DNA from: Candidatus Methylobacter oryzae
GTDB lineage: Bacteria; Pseudomonadota; Gammaproteobacteria; Methylococcales; Methylomonadaceae
Reading direction: 5' to 3'
Length of the DNA: 64,000 nt
Assembly: GCF_003994235.2 (NCBI RefSeq)
Contig: NZ_RYFG02000117.1
Span: 1 to 64,000, forward strand
Shown here: positions 49,539-58,279 of the stretch, piece by piece
Numbering within the stretch: position 1 is the first letter of the stretch
How the letters are laid out: each line of letters opens with the position of its first letter
Translations under genes and position numbers: made by a program
Notes under the pieces: model-generated
Database searches by the model: none
Told to the model about the DNA's origin: nothing
What the model saw: the letters and a program-made list of their open reading frames with translations, nothing else

Positions 49539-52427
49539 TTAAAATTCCTCCCAGTCGCCATTAGCGACGGCCAGCATTTGAGATTTTTCTGAGGCGTTTT
49601 CATGATTGTGAAGAGGGCTGTTATGGGTTCTTCTGGTATCCCAAATAACATGTTCTCTATATCCCCGATGGTGATAAGGGGGCGGAAATTCAGCCAGGGT
49701 TGCTGTGGCACGATGTTCCAGCGCATGAGTGGAGGGGGTCTTATCTACTTTGAAACTGCTGACCGTGACAGCTAAATTCTGCACTTGCTCTTCAAGGGAC
49801 TCGGCTGCTGCGGCGGCTTGTTCGACCAATGCGGCATTTTGTTGGGTCATGTCGTCCATTTGCGCGATTGCCAGGTTGATTTGTCCGATACCGGCGTTTT
49901 GTTCAATCGAGGCGTTGGTTATTTTCGCCATCATGGCGGTGACGCCATGGATGGCGCTAAGAATTTCCTTCATTGTGGAGCCGGCTTGCGAGGCCAACTT
50001 GCTGCCGCCCTCTATTCTTCTAACCGAGTTTTCAACCAAGCTTTTGATCTGTTCGGCGGATGCGGAAGTACGCTGTGCAAGATTCCGCACCTCGCTGGCG
50101 ACAACGGCGAAGCCCTGTCCATGCATGCCGGCATGGGCTGCTTGTACGGAAGCGTTAAATGCCAGAATATTGGTTTGAAAGGCGATGTCGTCTATCACTG
50201 AAACAATCTGCTCGATCTTTTGCGAAGATTCTTTGATTTCGTTCATGGTAACGACAACCTGATCGACGGCCACCCCGCCCTGATTCGCTATTTCTACAGC
50301 GTTAATAGCCAGCTGGTTAGTTTGTTTGGCGCTATCGGTGTTATGTTGCACCGTGGACGTCAGTTCTTGCATGCTGGCGGCGGTTTGTTGCAGGCTGGCG
50401 GCTTGCTGTTCGGTGCGATACGACAGGTCGTTGTTGCCGGAAGCAATTTCTTTGGCGCCGGTATTAATCGAATCAGTGGCTTCCTTAATTTGGTTAATAA
50501 TTTTCCTGAGTTTTTCTACGGTGATATTGGAATCGTCCTTGAGTTGTCCGAAAATTCCTTGGTAGTCATTAGTGATAGTTTCGGTCAGGTCGCCGCGGGA
50601 TAGGGCGTCGAGTACGCGCACCACTTCGTTGAGGCTGGTTTCGCTGGTGAGCAAAAGCTGGTTCAAGCTTTCGCCCAGTTCGCGTAAGAAGCCTGCTTTG
50701 CCGCGTAAATCAAAACGCTTGCTGAAGTCTCCCATAATAGCGGCGGTCACAACGGTGGCCACTTCTTTTTCTACAGCAACTTCGGCGGTGCGGTCTTGCC
50801 ATTCGGCTACCGATCCCAGACGCTGCCCTTGCTCATTGATGACCGGACTGGCCGTTACCGCCATGGTACGGCCGCCCAGCACCATAGTGGCCGTATGAAT
50901 GCCGTTCAAAGAGCCGAGTAATTGCGATTGATGCGCAGGATTTTTATGAAAATCGTCGATCTTTTTGCCGATCAAGTTGTTTGCTGAGAAACCCGGCAAA
51001 TCGTCACGGATACTCGTTTCAGCTTTGCCGAGCATATCGGTGAGCGATTTGTTGACATAGATGATTTTATTTTCGTTGTCGGCAATCATGACGCCCGTGC
51101 TGACGTTATCGAGCGCAATCTTGACGCGTAGGCTTTCATTTGCGATACGTTGGCTTTCGACCACATCAAAACCGAGCCGGGTTTGCATTGTTTTAATGGC
51201 TTCCATGACTTTACCAATTTCGTTGCGGCGTTCTATTTCAATGAGGCCGCTGTAATTGCCTTGGGCAATTTGTCCGAAATGGGCTATCGAAGTTTCAAGC
51301 GGACGGATGATGATGCGTATCAAGACGGAACCTAACCATAAAACCAGGGCGATACCCGCCGCTATCAAGCCAATCGAAATGTTGCGGATAGTTTCATGAC
51401 GTGACTGAGCAGCGCCGTATTCCTGCTTGGCCACATCAAGGTGTAATTGCATCAACTGCTCGATGCTATCGCTGACCGGAAGATAAAGACGATTTATTTT
51501 GTCTACGATAATCTTGGCTTCGGAAAAGTCATTAGCTCGAAATGCGGCAATAGCCGGTTTTAATCCATCCGCCACAAGATGTTTTCTGTTTTCGGTAAAT
51601 TGCTCTGCCAGCACTTTTTCGGTATCGGTTAACCCGGTGAACCCGGTGGCCCGATAGTCTTCCCAAAGCCGGGTAATTTTGTCGATGTTCTGTTCAACTT
51701 CGGCGATGTTTTTTAACACCGCTTCAGGTGCCGGGTTATTGAGGCCGGCAATCACATTTACCCGGTTAATCAGCAGCAACTTCTGAATCGCGGCAATTTG
51801 GCTGATAGGCAGGGTGCGGTCTTCATAGACGGTACGCAAGCCTTCTTTGTTCTTGCTCATGCCGAGCAAGCCGATGCCGCCGGTAACCATCAGTAGCACA
51901 GACAGTAAACCGATAATCGCTGTCAGGCGGGATTTGATAGTGAAATCCTTGAACTGTAATCGGTTTAAAAGAGAAGGTTTAACGACTTTACCGTCCTGTA
52001 TTTTCAGCTTGCCGGCCTTGCCGTCGCGAAATAAGCGATAAGCCTCGTCTGCCGCTTTGACTTGGTCGCGGTCCGGTTTGTTGCGAACCGACATGTAGCC
52101 GACCAGCTCATTGTTCTTAAGAATAGGCGTGGCATTAGCCAATACCCAGTAAAAATCACCGTTCTTGCAGCGGTTCTTGACTAACCCGGTCCACGGACGT
52201 CCGGCTTTAATCGAACGCCATAAATCCGCAAAGGCCTCGGGCGGCATATCGGGATGACGGACTATGTTATGCGAGGCGCCGAGCAATTCTTCCCTGGAAT
52301 ATCCACTGATACGAATAAAAGCGTCGTTAACGTAAGTGATGACGCCTTTTAGATCGGTATTGGAAACAATAGAATCACTGTCGGTAAGAATATGTTCTAC
52401 ATCGGTTACGTGCTGATTGATTTTCAT
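49539..52427 (-). CDS. PAS-containing chemoreceptor with C-terminal DWEEF
   Basis: Chemoreceptor of 962 aa. Domains: Aer-like PAS (residues about 15-120, DLKGVITYVNDAFIRISGYS, HNIVRHPDMP), membrane helix 1 (LTAIIGLLSVLLMVTGGIGL), a four-helix periplasmic sensor, membrane helix 2 (ISIGLIAAGIALVLWLGSVL), HAMP, a second PAS (MIADNENKIIYVNKSLTDML), a second HAMP-like linker, and the signalling domain (AFQTNILAFNASVQAAHAGM). A flexible tail of about 70 residues ends in DWEEF, which resembles the xWxxF pentapeptide that docks CheR and CheB. I start at 52427 because it aligns with the second PAS-receptor start (MKINQHVT / MRVNMPVT). The gene is followed by the degenerate EAL gene. Confidence 0.95.
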   Translation of the reverse strand: MKINQHVTDVEHILTDSDSIVSNTDLKGVITYVNDAFIRISGYSREELLGASHNIVRHPDMPPEAFADLWRSIKAGRPWTGLVKNRCKNGDFYWVLANATPILKNNELVGYMSVRNKPDRDQVKAADEAYRLFRDGKAGKLKIQDGKVVKPSLLNRLQFKDFTIKSRLTAIIGLLSVLLMVTGGIGLLGMSKNKEGLRTVYEDRTLPISQIAAIQKLLLINRVNVIAGLNNPAPEAVLKNIAEVEQNIDKITRLWEDYRATGFTGLTDTEKVLAEQFTENRKHLVADGLKPAIAAFRANDFSEAKIIVDKINRLYLPVSDSIEQLMQLHLDVAKQEYGAAQSRHETIRNISIGLIAAGIALVLWLGSVLIRIIIRPLETSIAHFGQIAQGNYSGLIEIERRNEIGKVMEAIKTMQTRLGFDVVESQRIANESLRVKIALDNVSTGVMIADNENKIIYVNKSLTDMLGKAETSIRDDLPGFSANNLIGKKIDDFHKNPAHQSQLLGSLNGIHTATMVLGGRTMAVTASPVINEQGQRLGSVAEWQDRTAEVAVEKEVATVVTAAIMGDFSKRFDLRGKAGFLRELGESLNQLLLTSETSLNEVVRVLDALSRGDLTETITNDYQGIFGQLKDDSNITVEKLRKIINQIKEATDSINTGAKEIASGNNDLSYRTEQQAASLQQTAASMQELTSTVQHNTDSAKQTNQLAINAVEIANQGGVAVDQVVVTMNEIKESSQKIEQIVSVIDDIAFQTNILAFNASVQAAHAGMHGQGFAVVASEVRNLAQRTSASAEQIKSLVENSVRRIEGGSKLASQAGSTMKEILSAIHGVTAMMAKITNASIEQNAGIGQINLAIAQMDDMTQQNAALVEQAAAAAESLEEQVQNLAVTVSSFKVDKTPSTHALEHRATATLAEFPPPYHHRGYREHVIWDTRRTHNSPLHNHENASEKSQMLAVANGDWEEF

Positions 52428-52526
52428 GAGCTGTTTCCGGGTTGAGTGACTGGTTAATTTCATTTAAGCGAGGCTTCTACCTACAGAGTTTAAAAATGCC
52501 TAAAAGCAAGCTATTTAAATTCGCGC

Positions 52527-54338
52527 TTAGTTAACAACGTGCAGTTTGGTTGCCGATTTATGCATGGCGGATTGAAGGTTGCCGGTATTTTTTGTTGTCA
52601 TGCGCTGGTTAATAAACAAACTGTTCCCGCTTATCTTTTTAGCCATTTTTTTTGCTTCGGAGGCCAAGTCGGCAATATCGACATGCGATTGGCATTGACC
52701 GGTTGATGTTGGATCGACCAAGCCGACGGACAGACTGACCAGCGGGAAGAAGCAAAGTTCTCCGGCCCTGTTTTCAGTATGAATACCGCCGGCTTTTATA
52801 TCTTTGTCGTTGTAATAAGCAGGGATTGTGTTTTTAAAAGATTCCAGTATGTTCTCGCAACGCGTTAGCCAGTCGTGGCAGGTAAAAATTACAATAAAAT
52901 CATCGCCGCCTATATGGCCAATCACGCCGCTCTCTGTAGAAACGTGTTGAGTCAGTGAGTTGGCGACGGCTTTAATAATATCGTCGCCGGCACTGTAGCC
53001 GTAAACATCGTTAAAAGGTTTGAAGTTATCGAGATCGAAATAGCCGAAACTGAAAGGTATTTTTTCGGCCAGTAATTGATTAACCCGATTGTTGATAGGA
53101 ACGCTGCCCGGCAATAAGGTAAGCGGATTGGCGTGCTTGGCATTATCGATTTGTTGGCGGGTAAATTCGGCAAGCAAATCCAACAACGTGCCGATACCCA
53201 TATATTTCCCGTTGTCGGTAATGACAAAAGCCGGGTCGTTTGTCATTAATGAAGTCAATTGCTTACTGACCAAATCGATCGGCATGTTTTTATCGATACA
53301 TAGCGGGGTATTCTCGACAAATGTTTTTATCGGATTCTTGCCGTGTAGATCGATGCCGTAGCGGCTTGAAAATAGTTTGGTAAGAAATTTGTCGCGAAAA
53401 ATAATGCCCGACGCGATATTGTCGTCAACCAACGGCAATATGGTCAGTTCGCCGTTGTGATGAAACAGGTTCATCACATCGCTGATCGTCGTTTTTGCCG
53501 AAATAGGCGTGATGTTCCTGATGATATGAACGGCTGTGGTGGCGTTATTAAACGGGGGCGATTTATGGTCCTTAACGTGCTCGATAGGAAATACGCTATT
53601 GTCGATTTTCTCCAGCGGAATAATCGTCGGCCTGGCGAAGTAGAAGCCTTGGGCATGAGCAATGCCGATTTTTTCGATGGCCTTGAATTCTTCTTCTGTT
53701 TCAATGCCCTCGGCAATGACGCTGCAATTGAGGGAGACCGCCATACTTTGAATTGAGCGGACAAAATTAAGTTTGACCGGGTCGTCATGGAGACCGTGGA
53801 TGAAGTGTTTGTCTATTTTTACATATTCAGGCAGTAATTCAGCCCAGAGCCTTAATCCGGAGTAACCGGCGCCCAAGTCGTCAAGGGCAATCTCAAAGCC
53901 CATGCTGCGGTAATGCTTGGCCGAGGCGCGCATGATTTCATAATTATCGGCGGGTTTGTGTTCGGTGAGTTCAATAATCACTGAGCGCGGGTTAACGCCA
54001 TATCGGTCTAGCAATCTAAGCGTTTCGCCTTTTTTAAATTCCGGCTGCAACAGTACCAAAGGGCTGGCGTTAATAAACAGCTTTTCCTTGATGTCCAGAT
54101 CGGCATAGCGTTGTATGGTTATCTCCCGGCAGAGGAATTCCAGCCGGGTACTTAAATTAAACTGTTCGGCCGTCGTAAATAAGTTGAATGGACTGTGCAG
54201 CGGACTATCGGATGGGCCGCGGATTAGCCCTTCGTAGCCCATGATTTTCTTTTGAGTTAACGAAATAATCGGTTGAAAATGCGGCGTTAGCAGCTTGCCG
54301 TCAAGGATATCGAGTATTTCTTTGCGTAGATCCTGCAT
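52527..54338 (-). CDS. EAL-CBS-GGDEF cyclic di-GMP protein
   Basis: Protein of 603 aa with an N-terminal EAL domain (residues about 10-245), a pair of CBS domains (about 270-400) and a C-terminal GGDEF domain (about 410-570). EAL motifs are intact: YEGLIRG, FINASP, IELTEHKP, LDDLGAGYSG, YVKIDKHF, AEGIETEEE. The GGDEF motif reads GGDDF (GHIGGDDFIVIF), a conservative change, and no RxxD inhibitory site precedes it. The CBS pair may bind nucleotides and control the balance. It is likely a phosphodiesterase, with the cyclase side uncertain. It lies about 100 nt upstream of the PAS-chemoreceptor and may share its transcript. Confidence 0.93.
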   Translation of the reverse strand: MQDLRKEILDILDGKLLTPHFQPIISLTQKKIMGYEGLIRGPSDSPLHSPFNLFTTAEQFNLSTRLEFLCREITIQRYADLDIKEKLFINASPLVLLQPEFKKGETLRLLDRYGVNPRSVIIELTEHKPADNYEIMRASAKHYRSMGFEIALDDLGAGYSGLRLWAELLPEYVKIDKHFIHGLHDDPVKLNFVRSIQSMAVSLNCSVIAEGIETEEEFKAIEKIGIAHAQGFYFARPTIIPLEKIDNSVFPIEHVKDHKSPPFNNATTAVHIIRNITPISAKTTISDVMNLFHHNGELTILPLVDDNIASGIIFRDKFLTKLFSSRYGIDLHGKNPIKTFVENTPLCIDKNMPIDLVSKQLTSLMTNDPAFVITDNGKYMGIGTLLDLLAEFTRQQIDNAKHANPLTLLPGSVPINNRVNQLLAEKIPFSFGYFDLDNFKPFNDVYGYSAGDDIIKAVANSLTQHVSTESGVIGHIGGDDFIVIFTCHDWLTRCENILESFKNTIPAYYNDKDIKAGGIHTENRAGELCFFPLVSLSVGLVDPTSTGQCQSHVDIADLASEAKKMAKKISGNSLFINQRMTTKNTGNLQSAMHKSATKLHVVN

Positions 54339-54930
54339 CTGATAGAGCCCCTATACATGTAAAGGTTATAGGCAGCATAGAGGGCTTTTGTTACGAGGAT
54401 ATTTCTTCATGATGACATGAATGTTTCCACGTATGATTCAGAGACGAGGTGTGTTATCTATGTTATTGATAAAAATGTAGTTTATATTTTAAATCAGGGG
54501 GGAATGAAGGCTGGATTCAGCAGGAAGTGATCGATATATCCAACAACTGGCTTCAGTTTTTTGCTGGAGACGTTTTTAAATACTCTTAATGTTCTTCGAT
54601 TTAGAAAAACGATGGGATTGCCATGGTGGCGAGCTGAGTTTTAGCGTCTAAGCCTTAGTCTAATGCCAGTTAAGCAGGTCGATATTCCGTAGGAGCGGGC
54701 CGTGCCCGCGATATTTGTACAATGATTGCAAAAGCTGTAGCGCCGTCATCGCGGGCACGGCCCGCTCCTACAAAGCTTAACTTAAAGGCAGTGAGCTTGT
54801 GGTCAGAAAAGACTATGCAATCATCCGTTTGATAGCAGGTATTTTAAAAATATCGATCGTTGAGCTTTTTAATTTTCAAAGTACCGAACTATCATCCGGT
54901 TAGGTCCGGTTTAATTTGATAAAGGGCCGT
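54339..54930. other. Intergenic region with a REP pair
   Basis: A 592-nt region upstream of the EAL-CBS-GGDEF gene and downstream of the next chemoreceptor gene. It contains the inverted REP pair at 54689-54771. No gene with a ribosome site was seen. Confidence 0.5.
54689..54771. repeat. REP doublet (REPIN-like), perfect 24-bp arms
   Basis: The arm GTAGGAGCGGGCCGTGCCCG plus CGAT (54689-54712) is repeated exactly as its reverse complement at 54748-54771, with 35 nt between. Each arm is itself palindromic (CGGGC-CGT-GCCCG). The sequence is of the type GTAGGAGCGGGC known from Pseudomonas and related genomes, where REP doublets are mobilised in trans by a RAYT transposase. No RAYT gene is in this window. 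Confidence 0.93.
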
Positions 54931-57261
54931 TTAAAATTCCTCCCATTCGCCGTCATCGTGATAGGCGGAAACAGTGGTTTCTTCGCGTTTTGGCGCTACG
55001 ATCTTAGCTACGGTAGCCGCCGTTTTAACTCGCTCGGCGGTTTTAGCCGCTGCCGGGGCCTTTTTCGAACCGGCCTTAAAGAAGCTGAGCAATTGAGTCA
55101 TGCTGGTCGATTGCTGGCTCATCGCGATACTGCCGGCTGCGGCTTGCTCGGCCAGCGCCGCGTTTTGCTGGGTGATGTCGTCCATTTGCGCGACCGCTTG
55201 GTTGACTTGGTCAATGCCTGCCGTTTGCTCGGCGCTGGCGCTGGCAATCTGGGCCACCAGTTCCTCGACTTGGGCCACGCTATTGACGATTTCGGTCAGC
55301 GCGTTCCCGGTCTCGTTGACGAAGGCGGTGCCGGCCCGCACTTTTTGCACGCTGTTCTGGATCAGTTCATTGCTTTGCTTGGCGGCATTGGCGCTACGTT
55401 GCGCCAAGTTGCGCACTTCGGTCGCCACCACCGAAAAGCCGCGGCCCTGTTCGCCGGCACGCGCCGCTTCGACGGACGCATTCAAGGCCAGCAGGTTGGT
55501 TTGGAAGGCGATTTCATCGATCACGCCGATGATTTCGGCAATTTCATTGCTGCTGTCGTTGATGTCCTGCATCGCGATGATGGCCGACTTCACTATCTCG
55601 CCGCCTTTTTGCGCCAGTTGCCGGGTCGCATTGACCACTTGGTTGGCTTGTTGGGTGTTCTCGGCATTGTTCCTGACCGTGCTGGCCAGTTGCTGCATGC
55701 TGGCTGCGGTTTCTTCGAGGCTCGCCGCCTGCTGCTCGGCACGGCTGGACAGGTTGTTGTTGCCGCTGGCCATTTCTTGGGAGGAGCTGTCGATAAAGTC
55801 GGCCGCATCGCGGATCTGGACAATAAAATTACTCAAGTTAGTCAGCGTGCCGTTGATATTGTTTTTGCACTCGGCATAAACGCCCTGGTAGTCATTGCTG
55901 ATCGAACGGGTCAGGTCGCCTTCGGCCATGCTTTCCATGACTTTGTTGATGTCGGTAAAGGCGCTTTCAATCACGTCGGTCAGTTCATTGATGCCGGACG
56001 ACAGCATTTGCGCAAAGCCGTGTTTGTCGCTCATGTCGATGCGGCTGCTCAGGTCGCCGGCTTTGACATGCTGCACTAATTGGCCGATTTCCTGTTCGAT
56101 TTTTATATCCTGGGTCCGGTTTTGCCATTCGGCGACAAAACCGATATGCTCTCCATCGGCATTGATGACAGGGCTGGCAATAACCTTCACATGTTGGCCG
56201 CCGATAACCATTTCCGAGCTGTAGGCTTCTTTCAGGTTTGCCAGCAGGCGGCGTTGATGGGCCGGCTCTTTGTGGAAACTGTCGATACTGGCGCCGATCA
56301 GCTTGTCGGCGTTGAAATGCGGCAAATGCTTGCGGAAGTCTTGCTCGGCGTTCTTGAACATCTGCTCAACGCTGTGGTTGGTATAGATAATTTCCAGCTG
56401 GTTATTGGCGACCATCACGCCGGATTGAACATTATCCAGCGCTTGATTGATGCGCATCGCTTTGGCGGCTTCGTCCCGTGCTTGCGCCAGGTCCAGGCTC
56501 AAATTTACTTCCATCGAATATAAGCCGCGCTGGAAATCGCCGATCAGGTCGTTGCGGGTTAAATCCTGGACATTGCCGAAACGCTTTTCGGCGAGGCGGT
56601 AAAAAATGCCGATGGTTTTGTTCAACAAGTCGGTATAGCTTTTGATCGCATAAAAGCCGATTGCCGAGGCGGCCATTACGGCGGCGGCTACGCCGGCCAG
56701 CAGGACATAATCCTGCGCCAGGAACAGTTGCACCATCCAATAGATGACCGGCATCAACAGGATAGCTAGCGCGGCAGCCATTTTCTTCCAGATGCTCATC
56801 TCCTTGATGGTTTTAGCCAGTGCCGCTAAGCCGGTCGGTCTGAGCGCGGTCTGGTTGGCGTTGATCTTTTGGTATAGCGCTTCGGCCTGTTCAATTTTTT
56901 CCCGGCTTGGCGCACGCCGGACCGACAGGTATTCATGCACTTTTCCGTTCTTAAAGACCGGCATTACATTCGCATCGACCCAATAATAATCGCCGGATTT
57001 AGTCCGGTTCTTGACGATGCCGTTCCAGGGCCGTAGCGCTCTTAATGTCTTCCACAGATCTTCGAAAGCGGCCGGAGGCATGTCCGGATGGCGGACAATA
57101 TTATGCTCGGCACCGATGATTTCATCACGGCTAAAGCCGCTGATAGCGACAAACTCATCATTGGCGTAAGTAATCACGCCTTTTAAATCGGTTCGCGTAA
57201 CCAACAATGCACCTTTTTTCATTGGGGCTTCTCGATTCGTTACCGGCATATTGACTCTCAT
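54931..57261 (-). CDS. Aer-like PAS chemoreceptor with C-terminal EWEEF
   Basis: Chemoreceptor of 776 aa. An N-terminal PAS (GVITYANDEFVAISGFS, HNIVRHPDMPPAAF) is followed by two closely spaced membrane helices (MAAALAILLMPVIYWMVQLF, YVLLAGVAAAVMAASAIGFY), as in Aer, without a large periplasmic domain. A second PAS (QSGVMVANNQLEIIYTNH), a HAMP-like region and the signalling domain (IDEIAFQTNLLALNASVEAA) follow. The tail of about 50 residues ends in EWEEF, a CheR/CheB-type docking motif. The start is ATG 57261, preceded by GAGGAAGAG; a GTG five codons upstream contains that ribosome site. It probably senses redox or energy state; a flavin-binding PAS is inferred. Confidence 0.95.
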   Translation of the reverse strand: MRVNMPVTNREAPMKKGALLVTRTDLKGVITYANDEFVAISGFSRDEIIGAEHNIVRHPDMPPAAFEDLWKTLRALRPWNGIVKNRTKSGDYYWVDANVMPVFKNGKVHEYLSVRRAPSREKIEQAEALYQKINANQTALRPTGLAALAKTIKEMSIWKKMAAALAILLMPVIYWMVQLFLAQDYVLLAGVAAAVMAASAIGFYAIKSYTDLLNKTIGIFYRLAEKRFGNVQDLTRNDLIGDFQRGLYSMEVNLSLDLAQARDEAAKAMRINQALDNVQSGVMVANNQLEIIYTNHSVEQMFKNAEQDFRKHLPHFNADKLIGASIDSFHKEPAHQRRLLANLKEAYSSEMVIGGQHVKVIASPVINADGEHIGFVAEWQNRTQDIKIEQEIGQLVQHVKAGDLSSRIDMSDKHGFAQMLSSGINELTDVIESAFTDINKVMESMAEGDLTRSISNDYQGVYAECKNNINGTLTNLSNFIVQIRDAADFIDSSSQEMASGNNNLSSRAEQQAASLEETAASMQQLASTVRNNAENTQQANQVVNATRQLAQKGGEIVKSAIIAMQDINDSSNEIAEIIGVIDEIAFQTNLLALNASVEAARAGEQGRGFSVVATEVRNLAQRSANAAKQSNELIQNSVQKVRAGTAFVNETGNALTEIVNSVAQVEELVAQIASASAEQTAGIDQVNQAVAQMDDITQQNAALAEQAAAGSIAMSQQSTSMTQLLSFFKAGSKKAPAAAKTAERVKTAATVAKIVAPKREETTVSAYHDDGEWEEF

Positions 57262-57646
57262 AAAACTCTTCCTCACGAACTGAAATATTCGTTTTATTAT
57301 TGGCTCTGATGTTAGCGGCGGTATTAACGGTAATTAGCGAATATGGCCGCTTTTTAAAACGGATTTGTAATCGGCTTTAAAATGAGCGCCATCGAAGGCG
57401 TCTATTCGCGATGTCATTACGCAGTCATACTGCCATGCTATCTTGATCGAGCATTAATAAGTGCTTTTATGAGCACCTACTTATATTTTGGGTGCGCATT
57501 ATTGCTCAAACAATGGCTGCTAGTAATCAGCCAAGCGCTATCAAATTTATAAGATTCTCAGGAAGTGCCGTGTAAGAAAATTCCTACGTGGCGTAGGGGT
57601 GTTATTCAGGTGATAATATCTGCCGTGGTGACGGTATCGTGGATTC
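57262..57646. other. Intergenic region, nothing recognised
   Basis: A 385-nt AT-rich region between the regulator gene end and the chemoreceptor start. It should hold the chemoreceptor promoter on the minus strand. No gene, repeat or operator was recognised. Confidence 0.4.
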
Positions 57647-58279
57647 TCAATCCAACAAATCATTTTTGAATGCGTAATGGATAATTTCGGCGTTTTTGGA
57701 CATGTTCATTTTCTTCATCAGCCGGGTTCGATAAGTACTGATCGTCTTGACGCTGAGCGCCATCTGCTGGGCAAGATCGGTAATGCTTTTGCCTGCACAA
57801 ATGCCGCTAAAAACCTGGAATTCGCGGTCTGTCAGCTTAGTATGCAACGGTATTTCCTGGTTAGGATTTAATTCGGCGATCAGTTTTTCAGTCATCGACG
57901 GGCTGATATATTTCCCGCCTTGGGCTACCTTGCGAATTGCGGCGACCAATTGCTCGGGCGCACTTTCTTTAGTCAGGTAGCCGTCCGCACCGGCGCGCAA
58001 CATCCGGATGGCATATTGATCTTCAGGATACATGCTCAGGATCAGTATAGGCAGGTGAGGGGATTGATGTTTCGCCAGCTTGATCAATTCCATCACATTT
58101 TTACCCGGCATCGCAATATCAAGCAACATGATCCCCCAGCCTTCGCTGCGGATAAACTTCAAAGCCTCGTCGCCGGAAGCCGCTTCGCCGAATATTTCCA
58201 TATCGGGAATATCGGCCAGGATTTGTTTTAGGCCTTGCCTGACGATGGCGTGATCATCGACGATTAACACTTTAATCAT
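57647..58279 (-). CDS. NarL/LuxR-type response regulator
   Basis: Response regulator of 210 aa. The receiver domain has the acidic pair in IVDDHAIVRQG, the phosphoacceptor Asp54 in LLDIAMPG, and Lys in GYLTKESAP. The C-terminal LuxR helix-turn-helix is LTDREFQVFSGICAGKSITD and VKTISTYRTRLMKKMNM. It overlaps the upstream kinase by 8 nt, so the two form a two-component pair. It is of the GacA/UvrY-like layout. The target genes are unknown. Confidence 0.95.
   Translation of the reverse strand: MIKVLIVDDHAIVRQGLKQILADIPDMEIFGEAASGDEALKFIRSEGWGIMLLDIAMPGKNVMELIKLAKHQSPHLPILILSMYPEDQYAIRMLRAGADGYLTKESAPEQLVAAIRKVAQGGKYISPSMTEKLIAELNPNQEIPLHTKLTDREFQVFSGICAGKSITDLAQQMALSVKTISTYRTRLMKKMNMSKNAEIIHYAFKNDLLD

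Noticed and set aside
49538-49726. 63-codon N-terminal extension of the EAL protein
   Set aside because: It lies within the 3-prime end of the chemoreceptor in another frame; ATG 49537 has a good ribosome site and coupling.
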